17,836 bases of DNA from CALVUJ01 sp045128835 (GTDB lineage: Bacteria; Bacillota_I; Bacilli_A; RFN20; DUOF01). Each line of letters starts with the position of its first letter. Position 1 is the stretch's first letter. This document shows, one piece after another, positions 6,668-14,343 of this stretch. The translations under genes were made by a program, and so were the position numbers. The stretch is from contig JBGVRX010000027.1 in NCBI GenBank assembly GCA_045128835.1, positions 1-17,836 of the forward strand, in the 5' to 3' direction. The notes beneath the pieces were generated by a model that was given only the letters and a program-made list of their open reading frames with translations, made no database searches and was not told the DNA's origin.

Positions 6668-8047
6668 TTATGCAAATAACGGAACTATAAACTCTTTTGC
6701 TATTGAAAAATAAATAAGAATAGCTAACGCATCAGCAATTGTAGTAACTAAAGGCCCTGCCATTACAGCTGGATCTAGCCTACATATTTTAGCTAATACC
6801 GGTAATATTGTTGCAATAATTTTAGCAACAATTACAACTATCATCATACTTATAGATACAGTCAAGAAAACGGCCGTACTATTTTGAGGTACATCTACTA
6901 TTCCTATAAGGTTCTCTAACCATAATAATCCAAAGCAAACAATTGCTAGGCTTCCCCCTAATAATATACCAACTGCAACTTCTTTTCTCAAGGCTTTAAG
7001 AAAATCTTTTGTTTTTATAGTCCCTAAAGAAAGACCACGAATAAGAAGCGCTGTAGTTTGGCTTCCGGCATTTCCTGCCGTACCTGTAATCATAGGCATA
7101 AATACCGTTAATACCGCAACTGCCGCTATTGCACTCTCTGCTTTACTTAAAATAAATGTAGACAGAATTGATGTTAAAAGAAGCACAATTAGCCAAACAA
7201 CAGTTTTTGTAAACATTTTGAAATTAGAAACTTCAAAATAATCATCTTCAAGAGGAACGACATGAGCCATCTTTTCGATATCTTCTGTTGCTTCATCATC
7301 GATAACGTCGATGATATCGTCTGATGTAATGATACCTAACATTTTCATTTCCGAATTAGTAACGGCAATTGAGCTTAAGTCATACTTTTTAAATGAATTA
7401 GCAACATCTTCTTTATCATCATCTACTAATACACTTACAAGGTCTTTTTCCATTATATCTTTAATTTTAACATCTTCATCATTAAACAAAATTTCCTTTA
7501 AAGAAACATAACCTTTTAAAGTTCTTTTACTATCAACAATATAACATATAGAAATAGTCTCTGCTTCTCTACCATCTTTTCTTATCTTCTTTAAAGCCAC
7601 TTCACATGTATCGTTTTCCTTAAGTTCTACATAATCAATATTCATTATTGATCCTGCACTATTATCTTTATAACTAAGAAGTTTATTTACTTCTCCTCTT
7701 AAGTCTTTATCGATACTTTTTAATACTTTCTTAACAATATTTGAAGGCATTTCTTCAATGAAATCAACAATATCATCAGTATATAACTCTTCAACAACTT
7801 CTTTAATATCTCTACTAGCCAAAACACTTACAAGATTTTCTTTATAATCTGTATCAAGATAACTGAAAACTTCTGCAGTCAAACTTGCAGGTACAGTTTT
7901 GAAAATAAAAATTGTTCTCTTTATATCTAGTTCATTAATTTTCTCAGCTAAATCTACACTGTTATATTCCTCAAAAATCTGTCTGAGTTTATTCACATTC
8001 TTCCCTCTAACTAGTTCATCAATGAATTCAACTGTAATTTCATTCAT
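6668..8047 (-). CDS. mgtE: Magnesium transporter MgtE
   Basis: The ATG at 8045-8047 follows AAGGAGGTG and gives 459 residues, typical for the family. The order is the MgtE N-domain (helical superhelix, about 1-130), two CBS domains (about 131-190 and 195-255), a connecting helix, and the membrane channel domain with five helices (about 283-459). The channel signature PMITGTAGNAGSQTTALL is at 318-335, and the last part DPAVMAGPLVTTIADALAIL carries the Asp that lines the Mg-binding pore site. The acidic N/CBS region closes the channel at high Mg in characterised members. It is the first gene of a four-gene operon with RDD, deoD and a NERD-like gene. The leader is short and I see no M-box riboswitch. 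Confidence 0.96.
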   Translation of the reverse strand: MNEITVEFIDELVRGKNVNKLRQIFEEYNSVDLAEKINELDIKRTIFIFKTVPASLTAEVFSYLDTDYKENLVSVLASRDIKEVVEELYTDDIVDFIEEMPSNIVKKVLKSIDKDLRGEVNKLLSYKDNSAGSIMNIDYVELKENDTCEVALKKIRKDGREAETISICYIVDSKRTLKGYVSLKEILFNDEDVKIKDIMEKDLVSVLVDDDKEDVANSFKKYDLSSIAVTNSEMKMLGIITSDDIIDVIDDEATEDIEKMAHVVPLEDDYFEVSNFKMFTKTVVWLIVLLLTSILSTFILSKAESAIAAVAVLTVFMPMITGTAGNAGSQTTALLIRGLSLGTIKTKDFLKALRKEVAVGILLGGSLAIVCFGLLWLENLIGIVDVPQNSTAVFLTVSISMMIVVIVAKIIATILPVLAKICRLDPAVMAGPLVTTIADALAILIYFSIAKEFIVPLFA

Positions 8048-8068
8048 ACAAACACCTCCTTCATTAAA

Positions 8069-8074
8069 ATTATA
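8069..8074 (-). promoter_or_regulatory. Possible -10 box of the mgtE operon
   Basis: A perfect TATAAT lies 21 bases before the mgtE start on the minus strand. The region 17 bases further up has no good -35, so this is a weak call. The whole leader between the preceding terminator and mgtE is about 75 bases. Confidence 0.4.
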
Positions 8075-8120
8075 ATCCTTTTTTATGAATAGATTTACGG
8101 TTAACCCAACTTTTTTTAAC

Positions 8121-8147
8121 AAAAAAAGAAAGTTTTTATTACTTTCT
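8121..8147 (-). terminator. Terminator of the 217-residue TPR/Sel1 gene
   Basis: The stem AGAAAGT / ACTTTCT with a seven-base loop is followed by a run of T on the minus strand. The stop codon of the gene lies inside the hairpin. Confidence 0.8.
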
Positions 8148-8792
8148 CTTTTTGTTTTGCATTCTAATTATTTCTATTTCTTTAATTTTTTCTTTAGCTT
8201 GTGGTTCATCACATTTAGCAAAGAGTTTTTCTGCTTCATCTAGTTTTTGTCCTGTTTTTAAATAACAATCTGCTAATTTATATCTAGCAAACAATACTCC
8301 TTTTTTCAAAGCTTCCTCATAATAAGGTATTGCTTCTTTTAAAAGTTCTTTATTATATTCTTTTTTATAAGTGATTGCTTCTGCATACAAATATTCCGCA
8401 AACATTGATTCTTGTCTTAAAGCTTTAGCAAAAAGTTTTTCAGCTTTTTTCATATCAACTGTTTTTGTTATTTCTTGCCCAGTACAATAAAAATATGCGA
8501 ATTGTGCCATTGCATCTGGACCATTTTCTTTAAAGGATTTTTTTAAGTAAAACATTGCTTCGTCTTTGTGTCCTTGTGCCAATAAAAATTTATATTTCCA
8601 ATAATTTAGAATGTGTTTAGCGTAGGCCCACTGATCATTAGCCTTATCGCCCATAAACCAAATCATTTTATCGACCTGTTTAACTACGTCATAATCCCAA
8701 TCTTCATTGAGATATCTAACCATCATTTTTCTACCAACTGTCGTAGGCCAGTTACCAAAATGATCACTAATTCCTGTTATTTTTTTTGCCAC
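8139..8792 (-). CDS. TPR/Sel1-like repeat protein with MAKKI leader
   Basis: The start is a GTG at 8790-8792, with GGTGAT upstream; 217 residues. The protein is a chain of amphipathic helix pairs of the Sel1/TPR type, clearest in AEKLFAKALRQESMFAEYLY, then AIPYYEEALKKGVLFARYKL and DEAEKLFAKC. There is no signal peptide or membrane segment, so it is probably a cytoplasmic scaffold or binding protein. Its N-terminus, MAKKITGISD, matches MAKKIKGLTD of the gene at 12245-13117, and the two share promoter hexamers. Between them lie only the hydrolase, murF and ddl genes. The function is unknown. Confidence 0.85.
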   Translation of the reverse strand: MAKKITGISDHFGNWPTTVGRKMMVRYLNEDWDYDVVKQVDKMIWFMGDKANDQWAYAKHILNYWKYKFLLAQGHKDEAMFYLKKSFKENGPDAMAQFAYFYCTGQEITKTVDMKKAEKLFAKALRQESMFAEYLYAEAITYKKEYNKELLKEAIPYYEEALKKGVLFARYKLADCYLKTGQKLDEAEKLFAKCDEPQAKEKIKEIEIIRMQNKKRK

Positions 8793-8815
8793 TTAAATCA
8801 CCATCTTTCCACTAC

Positions 8816-8844
8816 ATTTTATATTAGGTTTAGCCAAATTTCAA
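8816..8844 (-). promoter_or_regulatory. Promoter of the 217-residue TPR/Sel1 gene
   Basis: The minus strand has TTGAAA (8839-8844), a 17-base spacer and TAAAAT (8816-8821). The same two hexamers at the same spacing stand before the second MAKKI gene (13138-13166). Confidence 0.7.
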
Positions 8845-8859
8845 GAACAAATTTTTCAT

Positions 8860-9960
8860 TTATTTCATTTTAAAATTAGTGCTTTTATAATTTTCAAAAA
8901 TTGTCATTTTATTTATAGTCTTAACTAATTTATTTTCTCTAAAATTTTCTCTTTTTGTACTATCTAAAACAGTGTCCAAAAGTTCCACAAAATCCAATTT
9001 ACCTTTCCATAAATAGTATGAATATGAGCCAGGAATAGAATTTATTTCATTAACATAAACTTCATTATGATAAAGAAAATCTATCCTAATAACCCCCCTT
9101 GCATCAAATGCTTTGTAAATAGTTTTAGCGATGCTTTCAATTTTGGATTTCACCTCATCACTAATAATCGCAGGATATACTCTTTTAGTAGATGCCATTC
9201 CTTTTATTTTAAAACCATTTTCATATTTTTGAGCATAATCTAAAACATCTCCTGCTTTTACAATTTCTTCAATATTGGATGTTATTATTTCACCATCTTT
9301 TTCTACAACAGAAATGTTATATTCTTTACTGTTTTCAATAAACTCCTCTAATATAACTTTTTTGTCATATTTCAAAGCTTCTTCTACTGCCAAATTCAAA
9401 TCTTTTTCATTATTAGCTTTACTTACACCAATTGAAGAACCTAAAGTATTCGGTTTTACAATAATAGGGAATGATAATGTATTAGCAAAATCTTTATTCT
9501 CAATTTCAATATATTTAGAATTTTTTATACCCAATCCATCTAAAATTCTTTTAGTTAAAACCTTACTTTGTGCAACTGCATAAAAAGAAAGATTATCTCC
9601 CACAACAGGAATCTTTTTAAATTTCAAATACGCTAATAAAGTTCCATCCTCCATACCTTTTCCATGCACAATAGGAAATGCATAATCAAAATATATCTTC
9701 TTAAAGTTCTTGCACTTAATATAACTTCTTTTTTTATTTTTGATTATACTAATTTCTTTTTTCCTTTTAACAATAGATTTCAGATTCTTATATTTATTTA
9801 AATCAGTTAAGTTTTTATCATAATATAGCTTATTATTTTTGCTTATGTATATAGGTATAACTGTATGATTAATACTCAACGCTTCCATTACTTGATTTGC
9901 CGTTATTATACTTATCTCATGTTCTACACTCTCTCCACCAAATAAAACTAATATTCTCAT
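8860..9960 (-). CDS. ddl: D-alanine--D-alanine ligase
   Basis: ATP-dependent joining of two D-Ala for the peptidoglycan stem peptide, in the cytoplasm. The ATG at 9958-9960 is preferred over the in-frame GTG nine bases earlier, because GAGGTGG lies five bases before this ATG; 366 residues. Motifs seen: LFGGESVEHEIS, PIVHGKGMEDGTLLAYL, ATP-grasp KPNTLGSSIGVSKA, EEFIENSKEYNISVV, and ARGVIRIDFLYHNEVYVNEINSIPGS with metal-binding Asp, Glu and Asn. The omega-loop region contains DYAQKY, the Y-x-x-K-Y form of D-Ala-D-Ala enzymes, not the D-Ala-D-Lac type. It is the last gene of the hydrolase-murF-ddl cassette, starting 10 bases beyond the murF stop. No terminator is visible after it, so some read-through into the TPR gene is possible. 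Confidence 0.95.
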   Translation of the reverse strand: MRILVLFGGESVEHEISIITANQVMEALSINHTVIPIYISKNNKLYYDKNLTDLNKYKNLKSIVKRKKEISIIKNKKRSYIKCKNFKKIYFDYAFPIVHGKGMEDGTLLAYLKFKKIPVVGDNLSFYAVAQSKVLTKRILDGLGIKNSKYIEIENKDFANTLSFPIIVKPNTLGSSIGVSKANNEKDLNLAVEEALKYDKKVILEEFIENSKEYNISVVEKDGEIITSNIEEIVKAGDVLDYAQKYENGFKIKGMASTKRVYPAIISDEVKSKIESIAKTIYKAFDARGVIRIDFLYHNEVYVNEINSIPGSYSYYLWKGKLDFVELLDTVLDSTKRENFRENKLVKTINKMTIFENYKSTNFKMK

Positions 9961-9970
9961 TTTATCCACC

Positions 9971-11476
9971 TCACCTTAAATATATGCTCGGCAGATCATT
10001 TTCTATTAAAAATATTTTATTCTCATCTGCAATGGATTTAACATATTCCCAAGCCTCCATAAAATCTTTTTTTATCAATATTTTGTTTTCACTAAATCCA
10101 CCATCTACTAATCCTCTTTTTAAAACATTTGCGTTTTTTTCAACCAAAATAGCAAAGTCTATTTTACTCGCCATATACTTACCTAATTCATAATTTACTT
10201 TTTCGCTATTCTCTCCTTGTTCAATTATCCCTGGAGTAATTATAAACTTCTCCTCTTGCATCATGTTTAAAACATCTATAGCGTTTTTAAAACCTACTTC
10301 GTTAGAATTGAAACCATCATCAATTATTTTTATTCCTTGCAAATATTTTAACTCTAAGCGATGCTCTATGGGCTTTATTTTACCCACCAATTCATTAAGA
10401 TTTTCAAATTCTATTCCTAGACCTTTTAAAACACCTATAGAACCTAATACATTTAAAATGCTATGTTCACCTAATAAACAAATATTAATGTTCGAATACA
10501 TCTCATTATTAATATATAAATCAAAAGAAGACCCTTTATTATTCATCTCTATATTTTTAGCCATTATGTCACTATTATTTTTTATGCCATATGTTATAAC
10601 ATTGCATTTCAGTTTTGAAACTTCTTCACACAAATAAACATTATCATTATTAAGAACACAGGTTTCATCATTTAACAACACTTTTGCAAGTTTCAATTTT
10701 TCATTTTTTATGGTATCAATATTTTTAAAAGTAAGAATATGTTGACTCCCTACTTCTGTTATTAAAGAAACATTTGGCTTAATAACTCTTAAAAGTTTAT
10801 CCATCCCGCCCTTTTTATCTACACCATATTCACAAATAAAATATTCATCTTCACTTTTCACACACTCGCGAATACCTTTTACTATACCAACTTTGTTATT
10901 GTAAGATTTAGGAGTCTTACTCACATTAATTACGCCTTCAAGCATATCAAAAAGTATATTTTTACAACTGGTCTTCCCATAACTACCTGTAATCCCTATA
11001 ATCCTTTTATCTTTTATAATTTTTTTAGCATCTCTAACATATCTTTTCATTATCAAACTCTCAACAAAACATGAAATAAAATGTGTAATAAACAACGTGA
11101 TAAAAAGTAAAGAACTGCTAAGAGAAAAAAGCAACACTTTATCATTAAACATTAAAGAAAAGCAAAAAGAATAAACAAAATAAATAACTAATAATCTCTT
11201 AACTCTATTCGTTAATTTCAAACTTTCTTTTTCATATAAGAAATAACTTGTTAAAATCAAAGACAAAATTAAAAGAATTACCTTCTCCCAAAAAGGCATA
11301 AAAAAAGAAATAAAAAGAAAAACAACATTAATTATCTGAACAAAAATATTTTTTATTAATTTATGTTTTAAATACTTATCTAATTCATAATGATGTGCTT
11401 GAACAATTTTATATTGATTGAAAAAGGGATAAAAACTCAAAAACGGATAAGCACAAGAAATTATTAAATTAATCAT
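9971..11476 (-). CDS. murF: Membrane-anchored MurF-type Mur ligase (UDP-MurNAc-tripeptide--D-Ala-D-Ala ligase)
   Basis: Residues 1-150 hold about four to five hydrophobic segments (near 3-20, 43-60, 64-82, 96-110, 114-138), and residues 160-501 a Mur ligase. Seen in it: P-loop GITGSYGKTS (161-170), NNKVGI, EYGVDKKGG..., VSLITEVGSQHI, a GEHSILNVLGSIG segment, and IIDDGFNSN near the end, matching the MurF DDxYNAN box. MurF adds D-Ala-D-Ala to UDP-MurNAc-tripeptide, and its position next to ddl supports this. The start is the ATG at 11474-11476: AAGGGGG lies seven bases upstream, whereas the ATG six bases earlier sits on that site. It overlaps the hydrolase stop by eight bases. Ordinary MurF proteins are soluble; a membrane-anchored form is known from uncharacterised Bacillota proteins. 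MurF activity itself is inferred. Confidence 0.85.
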   Translation of the reverse strand: MINLIISCAYPFLSFYPFFNQYKIVQAHHYELDKYLKHKLIKNIFVQIINVVFLFISFFMPFWEKVILLILSLILTSYFLYEKESLKLTNRVKRLLVIYFVYSFCFSLMFNDKVLLFSLSSSLLFITLFITHFISCFVESLIMKRYVRDAKKIIKDKRIIGITGSYGKTSCKNILFDMLEGVINVSKTPKSYNNKVGIVKGIRECVKSEDEYFICEYGVDKKGGMDKLLRVIKPNVSLITEVGSQHILTFKNIDTIKNEKLKLAKVLLNDETCVLNNDNVYLCEEVSKLKCNVITYGIKNNSDIMAKNIEMNNKGSSFDLYINNEMYSNINICLLGEHSILNVLGSIGVLKGLGIEFENLNELVGKIKPIEHRLELKYLQGIKIIDDGFNSNEVGFKNAIDVLNMMQEEKFIITPGIIEQGENSEKVNYELGKYMASKIDFAILVEKNANVLKRGLVDGGFSENKILIKKDFMEAWEYVKSIADENKIFLIENDLPSIYLR

Positions 11477-12173
11477 TGTCATTCCCCCTTATAAATTGTT
11501 GAATGATTAATCTAGTAAATTCTATGTTTTCTAAGTATGCAAAATGTCCGCCTTTTTGAATATATAACTTACTGTTTTTCAATTTCCTATTTAACGATTT
11601 TGCCTTACTCAAAGGAACTTTATCATCTTTATTCCCCCATATTAACAAGACTGGACTTTCAATTAGTCTTATACTTTTATCAAAATGCGTATTTACAACA
11701 TTAACAAAAAAAGATTTCATATTTTTAGAACAATTTTTATAATCATAACTTCCATATTCTTTTATAGCTAAATTCAGTTTTTTCTTGAATTTATACTTAT
11801 ATATATTAAAAAAGTATTTTACAGTTCTTTTAGGCTTTAGTATTGGACTTGCTAAAAGTATTAATCCTTTTACACCACCATATTTTAAAATATAATTGAC
11901 TGCTACTTTACCACCAAAAGAATGTCCAACTATATAAGTTGGTTTTATACCTTTACCTTTTAAAAATTCGTTTAATTTTTCCGTATATAAATTTAGTGTT
12001 TCTGCATCATTAAAAGGAGACTCTCCAAATCCCGGCAAATCCAAAACAATACATCTATAATTACATTTTAATTCTTCTATTAACGGAAGCATCATTTCTT
12101 TGTTTTGTCCCCAACCATGTAAAAAAAGAATAACTTCCCCAAATCCCTCATCAACATAAGTAATAGTAGGCAA
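11469..12173 (-). CDS. Alpha/beta hydrolase
   Basis: The start is a TTG at 12171-12173 with AGGAG eight bases upstream; 234 residues. The catalytic triad of the fold is complete: HGW oxyanion strand (19-21), nucleophile Ser85 in GHSFGG, Asp in WGNKDD (183 or 184), and His210 in GGHFAYLE. The substrate is unknown: it could be a lipid or other ester, or a peptide bond as in proline-iminopeptidase-like members. No signal peptide or membrane segment is seen. It is the first gene of a tight cassette with murF and ddl (stop overlaps the murF start), so a role in cell-wall precursor metabolism or editing is an inference from position. Confidence 0.93.
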   Translation of the reverse strand: MPTITYVDEGFGEVILFLHGWGQNKEMMLPLIEELKCNYRCIVLDLPGFGESPFNDAETLNLYTEKLNEFLKGKGIKPTYIVGHSFGGKVAVNYILKYGGVKGLILLASPILKPKRTVKYFFNIYKYKFKKKLNLAIKEYGSYDYKNCSKNMKSFFVNVVNTHFDKSIRLIESPVLLIWGNKDDKVPLSKAKSLNRKLKNSKLYIQKGGHFAYLENIEFTRLIIQQFIRGNDND

Positions 12174-12218
12174 TTATATCACTCCTACTACAAAGTATGA
12201 TTAATTAAAAAATTTGCT

Positions 12219-12246
12219 AAAAAAAATAGGTCATTTAAGACCTATT
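12219..12246 (-). terminator. Terminator of the 290-residue MAKKI gene
   Basis: Stem AATAGGTC / GACCTATT with loop TTAAAT, then T-run, on the minus strand. The stop codon of the gene is in the hairpin, and it separates the gene from the hydrolase-murF-ddl cassette. Confidence 0.88.
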
Positions 12247-13117
12247 ATTTTATCTTAGTTGAATATTTAGTTTCTAGCATAGCTTTAATGTTTGTTGCTG
12301 ATGCAACTAAATCTGGATCTGTTGCTGTCTCAATAACTTTACAATATAATTCATATCCTTTTTTAGGATTGTAATAATAGCCATTGTTGTAATCTTTAAA
12401 GTTAGGATTTGCACACATATGAGCAAAGAAATATAATGTATACTCATTGTTAGTTTCGCCAACTAAATTTTTAGCACTTATAACATTGTCACAGAACAAT
12501 TTACATTCTTCTGTTGATTTAGTTTTTGTGTATCTAGCAAAATGATATTTAGCGTGAACCATATATCCAATTGCTTTATAATCACTATCATTACTTGAAA
12601 TCAATTTATTTGCCCATTGTAAACCAACTTGAGCATCTCTATCATTATAATCAAATACAAAACTCTTTTTATGTCCACTTCCAACACAGTTCAATGCATA
12701 CTCAGCCATTGCCGCTAATGAACCACATGTATCCGCAGCAAATACCAAATATTTTCTTCCTAAATATTTTCTCGCAAACTCATTAGAAACATGTTTTTGT
12801 TTGCTCTTTCTTACTAAGTCTGTATCAGTTTCAATTAATTTTGTAATTAACTCATCATCGTTAGGGATTTCTTGCATCAATTTACATAATGAATATGCCC
12901 CTTCACCTCTATAATAATTATAATAAGTCGCCTTAGTATCTTTAGAAGAATACACTGTATAAAAATGATCCCAAGCTTGTTCGTAATAGCCATTTTCCAT
13001 AGCAACATTACCAGCTTGTAAATGTGCTTTTAATTTTTCGCCTAAATCATCAGCCTCATCTTCTTCGTGTTGATAATCTACCATAACATCTGTTAAACCC
13101 TTAATCTTTTTTGCCAC
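12245..13117 (-). CDS. Helical-repeat (TPR-like) protein with MAKKI leader
   Basis: The start is a GTG at 13115-13117 with GAGGTG six bases upstream (290 residues); the frame extends to 13126 but that lies over the ribosome site. The body is made of helix pairs of the TPR kind (HLQAGNVAMENGYYEQAWDH and following, YKAIGYMVHAKYHFARYT, KGYELYCKVIETATDPDLVA), including many Tyr and Cys. There is no signal peptide and no catalytic motif that I recognise. The N-terminus MAKKIKGLTD equals that of the protein at 8139-8792, after which the two diverge. Function unknown; likely a cytosolic protein-binding scaffold. Confidence 0.83.
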   Translation of the reverse strand: MAKKIKGLTDVMVDYQHEEDEADDLGEKLKAHLQAGNVAMENGYYEQAWDHFYTVYSSKDTKATYYNYYRGEGAYSLCKLMQEIPNDDELITKLIETDTDLVRKSKQKHVSNEFARKYLGRKYLVFAADTCGSLAAMAEYALNCVGSGHKKSFVFDYNDRDAQVGLQWANKLISSNDSDYKAIGYMVHAKYHFARYTKTKSTEECKLFCDNVISAKNLVGETNNEYTLYFFAHMCANPNFKDYNNGYYYNPKKGYELYCKVIETATDPDLVASATNIKAMLETKYSTKIK

Positions 13118-13137
13118 AACAATCACCTCGTGCTTCT

Positions 13138-13166
13138 ATTTTAACTTATACATTTTAATATTTCAA
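13138..13166 (-). promoter_or_regulatory. Promoter of the 290-residue MAKKI gene
   Basis: The minus strand has TTGAAA (13161-13166), a 17-base spacer and TAAAAT (13138-13143), about 20 bases before the start codon. It matches the promoter at 8816-8844 in hexamers and spacing. Confidence 0.75.
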
Positions 13167-13183
13167 TATTATTTTAGCCATCA

Positions 13184-13200
13184 AAGGCTTTAATGCCTTA
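13184..13200. repeat. Small hairpin between divergent promoters
   Basis: AAGGC and GCCTT flank a six-base spacer (TTTAAT) in the region between the divergent MAKKI and NfeD promoters. It might be a protein-binding site or a relic terminator; no further evidence. Confidence 0.35.
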
Positions 13201-13237
13201 TTTTGTAAGTTAATTTACTTTTTTAAATGTAGTAAAA

Positions 13238-13266
13238 TTGCTTTTTATTTTTTTTATGTTTATAAT
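13238..13266 (+). promoter_or_regulatory. Promoter of the NfeD-family gene
   Basis: TTGCTT (13238-13243), a 17-base spacer and a perfect TATAAT (13261-13266). The expected start of transcription is at about 13273, right at the ribosome site, giving a very short leader. Confidence 0.65.
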
Positions 13267-13285
13267 GATTTTGGAGATGATGGAA

Positions 13286-13729
13286 ATGGAAGTAATTTTA
13301 ACTTTAACGCCTTGGATTTGGGGTGCTTTAATTCTAATAACTGTTATTATAGAATTATTCTCATCTGACGTTGATGCCATTTGGTTTTCATCTGGCGCTT
13401 TATGTGCTTTAATATTATCATTATTTGATGTTCATATAGCAATACAACTAGCTGTCTTTATTGTTGTTACTGCATCATTATTATTCACAGTTGGCAAATG
13501 GGTAAAAAAACTATTAAGAACAAAAAATATACCTTCAAATTCTGAATCTTTAATCGGAAAAGAAATCTTAATTTTAGAAAATGCTAATGAATATGAAAAA
13601 GGCAGTGGTGTTATTAACGACATCGTATGGACTGTAAGTTGTCAAGCTGGCATTTCTGTAGAAAAAGGAAAACACGCAATCATCATTGCAATTGATGATA
13701 ACAATCTAGTTGTTAGAAATAAAGAATAA
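13286..13729 (+). CDS. NfeD family membrane protein
   Basis: The ATG at 13286 has GGAG nine bases upstream and follows a promoter, giving 147 residues; an in-frame start at 13238 would put the promoter inside the gene. Three transmembrane helices occupy about residues 5-70, including PWIWGALILITVIIELFSSD, as in NfeD proteins. The C-terminal part (about 75-147) is a small beta-barrel (OB-like) domain: SLIGKEILILENANEYEKGS, GIVNDIVWTV-like and HAIIIAIDDNNLVV. NfeD proteins work with stomatin/SPFH partners or membrane proteases, but none is encoded here. It ends at a shared terminator with the convergent gene. Confidence 0.87.
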   Translation: MEVILTLTPWIWGALILITVIIELFSSDVDAIWFSSGALCALILSLFDVHIAIQLAVFIVVTASLLFTVGKWVKKLLRTKNIPSNSESLIGKEILILENANEYEKGSGVINDIVWTVSCQAGISVEKGKHAIIIAIDDNNLVVRNKE

Positions 13730-13731
13730 AC

Positions 13732-13765
13732 AAAAAGTTCACTTCAAATCAAAGTGAACTTTTTT
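13732..13765. terminator. Bidirectional terminator
   Basis: A 13-bp perfect stem (AAAAAGTTCACTT / AAGTGAACTTTTT) with a seven-base loop lies between the NfeD gene and the convergent gene at 13767. A/T tails on each side serve both strands. Confidence 0.9.
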
Positions 13766-13766
13766 A

Positions 13767-14276
13767 TTATCTTCTTCCAAAGAATTTTTTAATTTTATTT
13801 ATTCCTTTTTCTTTCTTTTCTTCTGTGTCTATTTTTGGAAGTTTAATCTTTAAATGACCTTGCTTCATCCAAACAATATCTCTAATAGACATCATTTTGA
13901 AATCAAGCATTTCACATTTAGAAACGATTGCTTGATTTTTTCTTTTATCTTCATCTGACATTTCGTTATATTTCTTAGCCCATTTATTCTTTTCTTCTGC
14001 TACTTCTACACCTTTTTGAATCATTTCTTCTTCACTAAGATCTTTGAGTGCCAAATAATCTACACTAAAATCTAAATCAGCAAAAAACTTAATAGCATCC
14101 TTGTCTGTAAATTCTACAAATTCATATCTATTTTCATCTGTGCAAACTACTGGCTTTCCATCTTTAAACACAGTGTTAAAGATAGAAGCAGGAATTGACA
14201 CTCCATCTAAACCATTAATTAAATACATTATGTCATTTAATTGAACATATGCTTTCCCATCTACTATTATTTTCAT
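13767..14276 (-). CDS. Hypothetical protein
   Basis: The start is the ATG at 14274-14276, eight bases after GAGGG, giving 169 residues. I do not recognise the family. The N-terminus is a short beta region (MKIIVDGKAYVQLND), and there is a long charged helix rich in Glu and Lys (LSEEEMIQKGVEVAEEKNKW) in the middle, followed by a basic C-terminus (KEKGINKIKKFFGRR). No signal peptide, membrane segment or catalytic motif is visible, so it is probably cytoplasmic. It has its own extended -10 promoter and shares a terminator with the NfeD gene. Confidence 0.75.
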   Translation of the reverse strand: MKIIVDGKAYVQLNDIMYLINGLDGVSIPASIFNTVFKDGKPVVCTDENRYEFVEFTDKDAIKFFADLDFSVDYLALKDLSEEEMIQKGVEVAEEKNKWAKKYNEMSDEDKRKNQAIVSKCEMLDFKMMSIRDIVWMKQGHLKIKLPKIDTEEKKEKGINKIKKFFGRR

Positions 14277-14304
14277 CTTAAAACCCTCACTTTTTTGCAT
14301 TGAC

Positions 14305-14313
14305 ATTTTAGCA
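14305..14313 (-). promoter_or_regulatory. Extended -10 promoter of the hypothetical gene
   Basis: The minus strand reads TGCTAAAAT, about 30 bases before the start codon. A perfect 10-bp palindrome, TTGTATACAA, lies at 14327-14336 in the -35 area and could be an operator. Confidence 0.5.
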
Positions 14314-14343
14314 CGGATTTTAAATGTTGTATACAATTATTTT

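Noticed and set aside
8048..8120. M-box magnesium riboswitch before mgtE
   Set aside because: The leader from the preceding terminator to mgtE is only about 75 bases, too short for an M-box, and no typical stems are visible.
9275..9583. Plus-strand open frame of 102 codons inside ddl
   Set aside because: It is antisense to a clear ddl gene, has no ribosome site, and its protein is low-complexity; the same holds for the other antisense frames in murF, mgtE and the TPR gene.
8860..9960. Vancomycin-resistance type D-Ala-D-Lac ligase
   Set aside because: The omega-loop region has DYAQKY, the pattern of D-Ala-D-Ala enzymes, and no van genes (vanH, vanX, vanS/R) are nearby.
13238..13285. Upstream start of the NfeD gene
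   Set aside because: The -35 and -10 boxes lie in this stretch, so the first codons would precede transcription; the ribosome site points to 13286.
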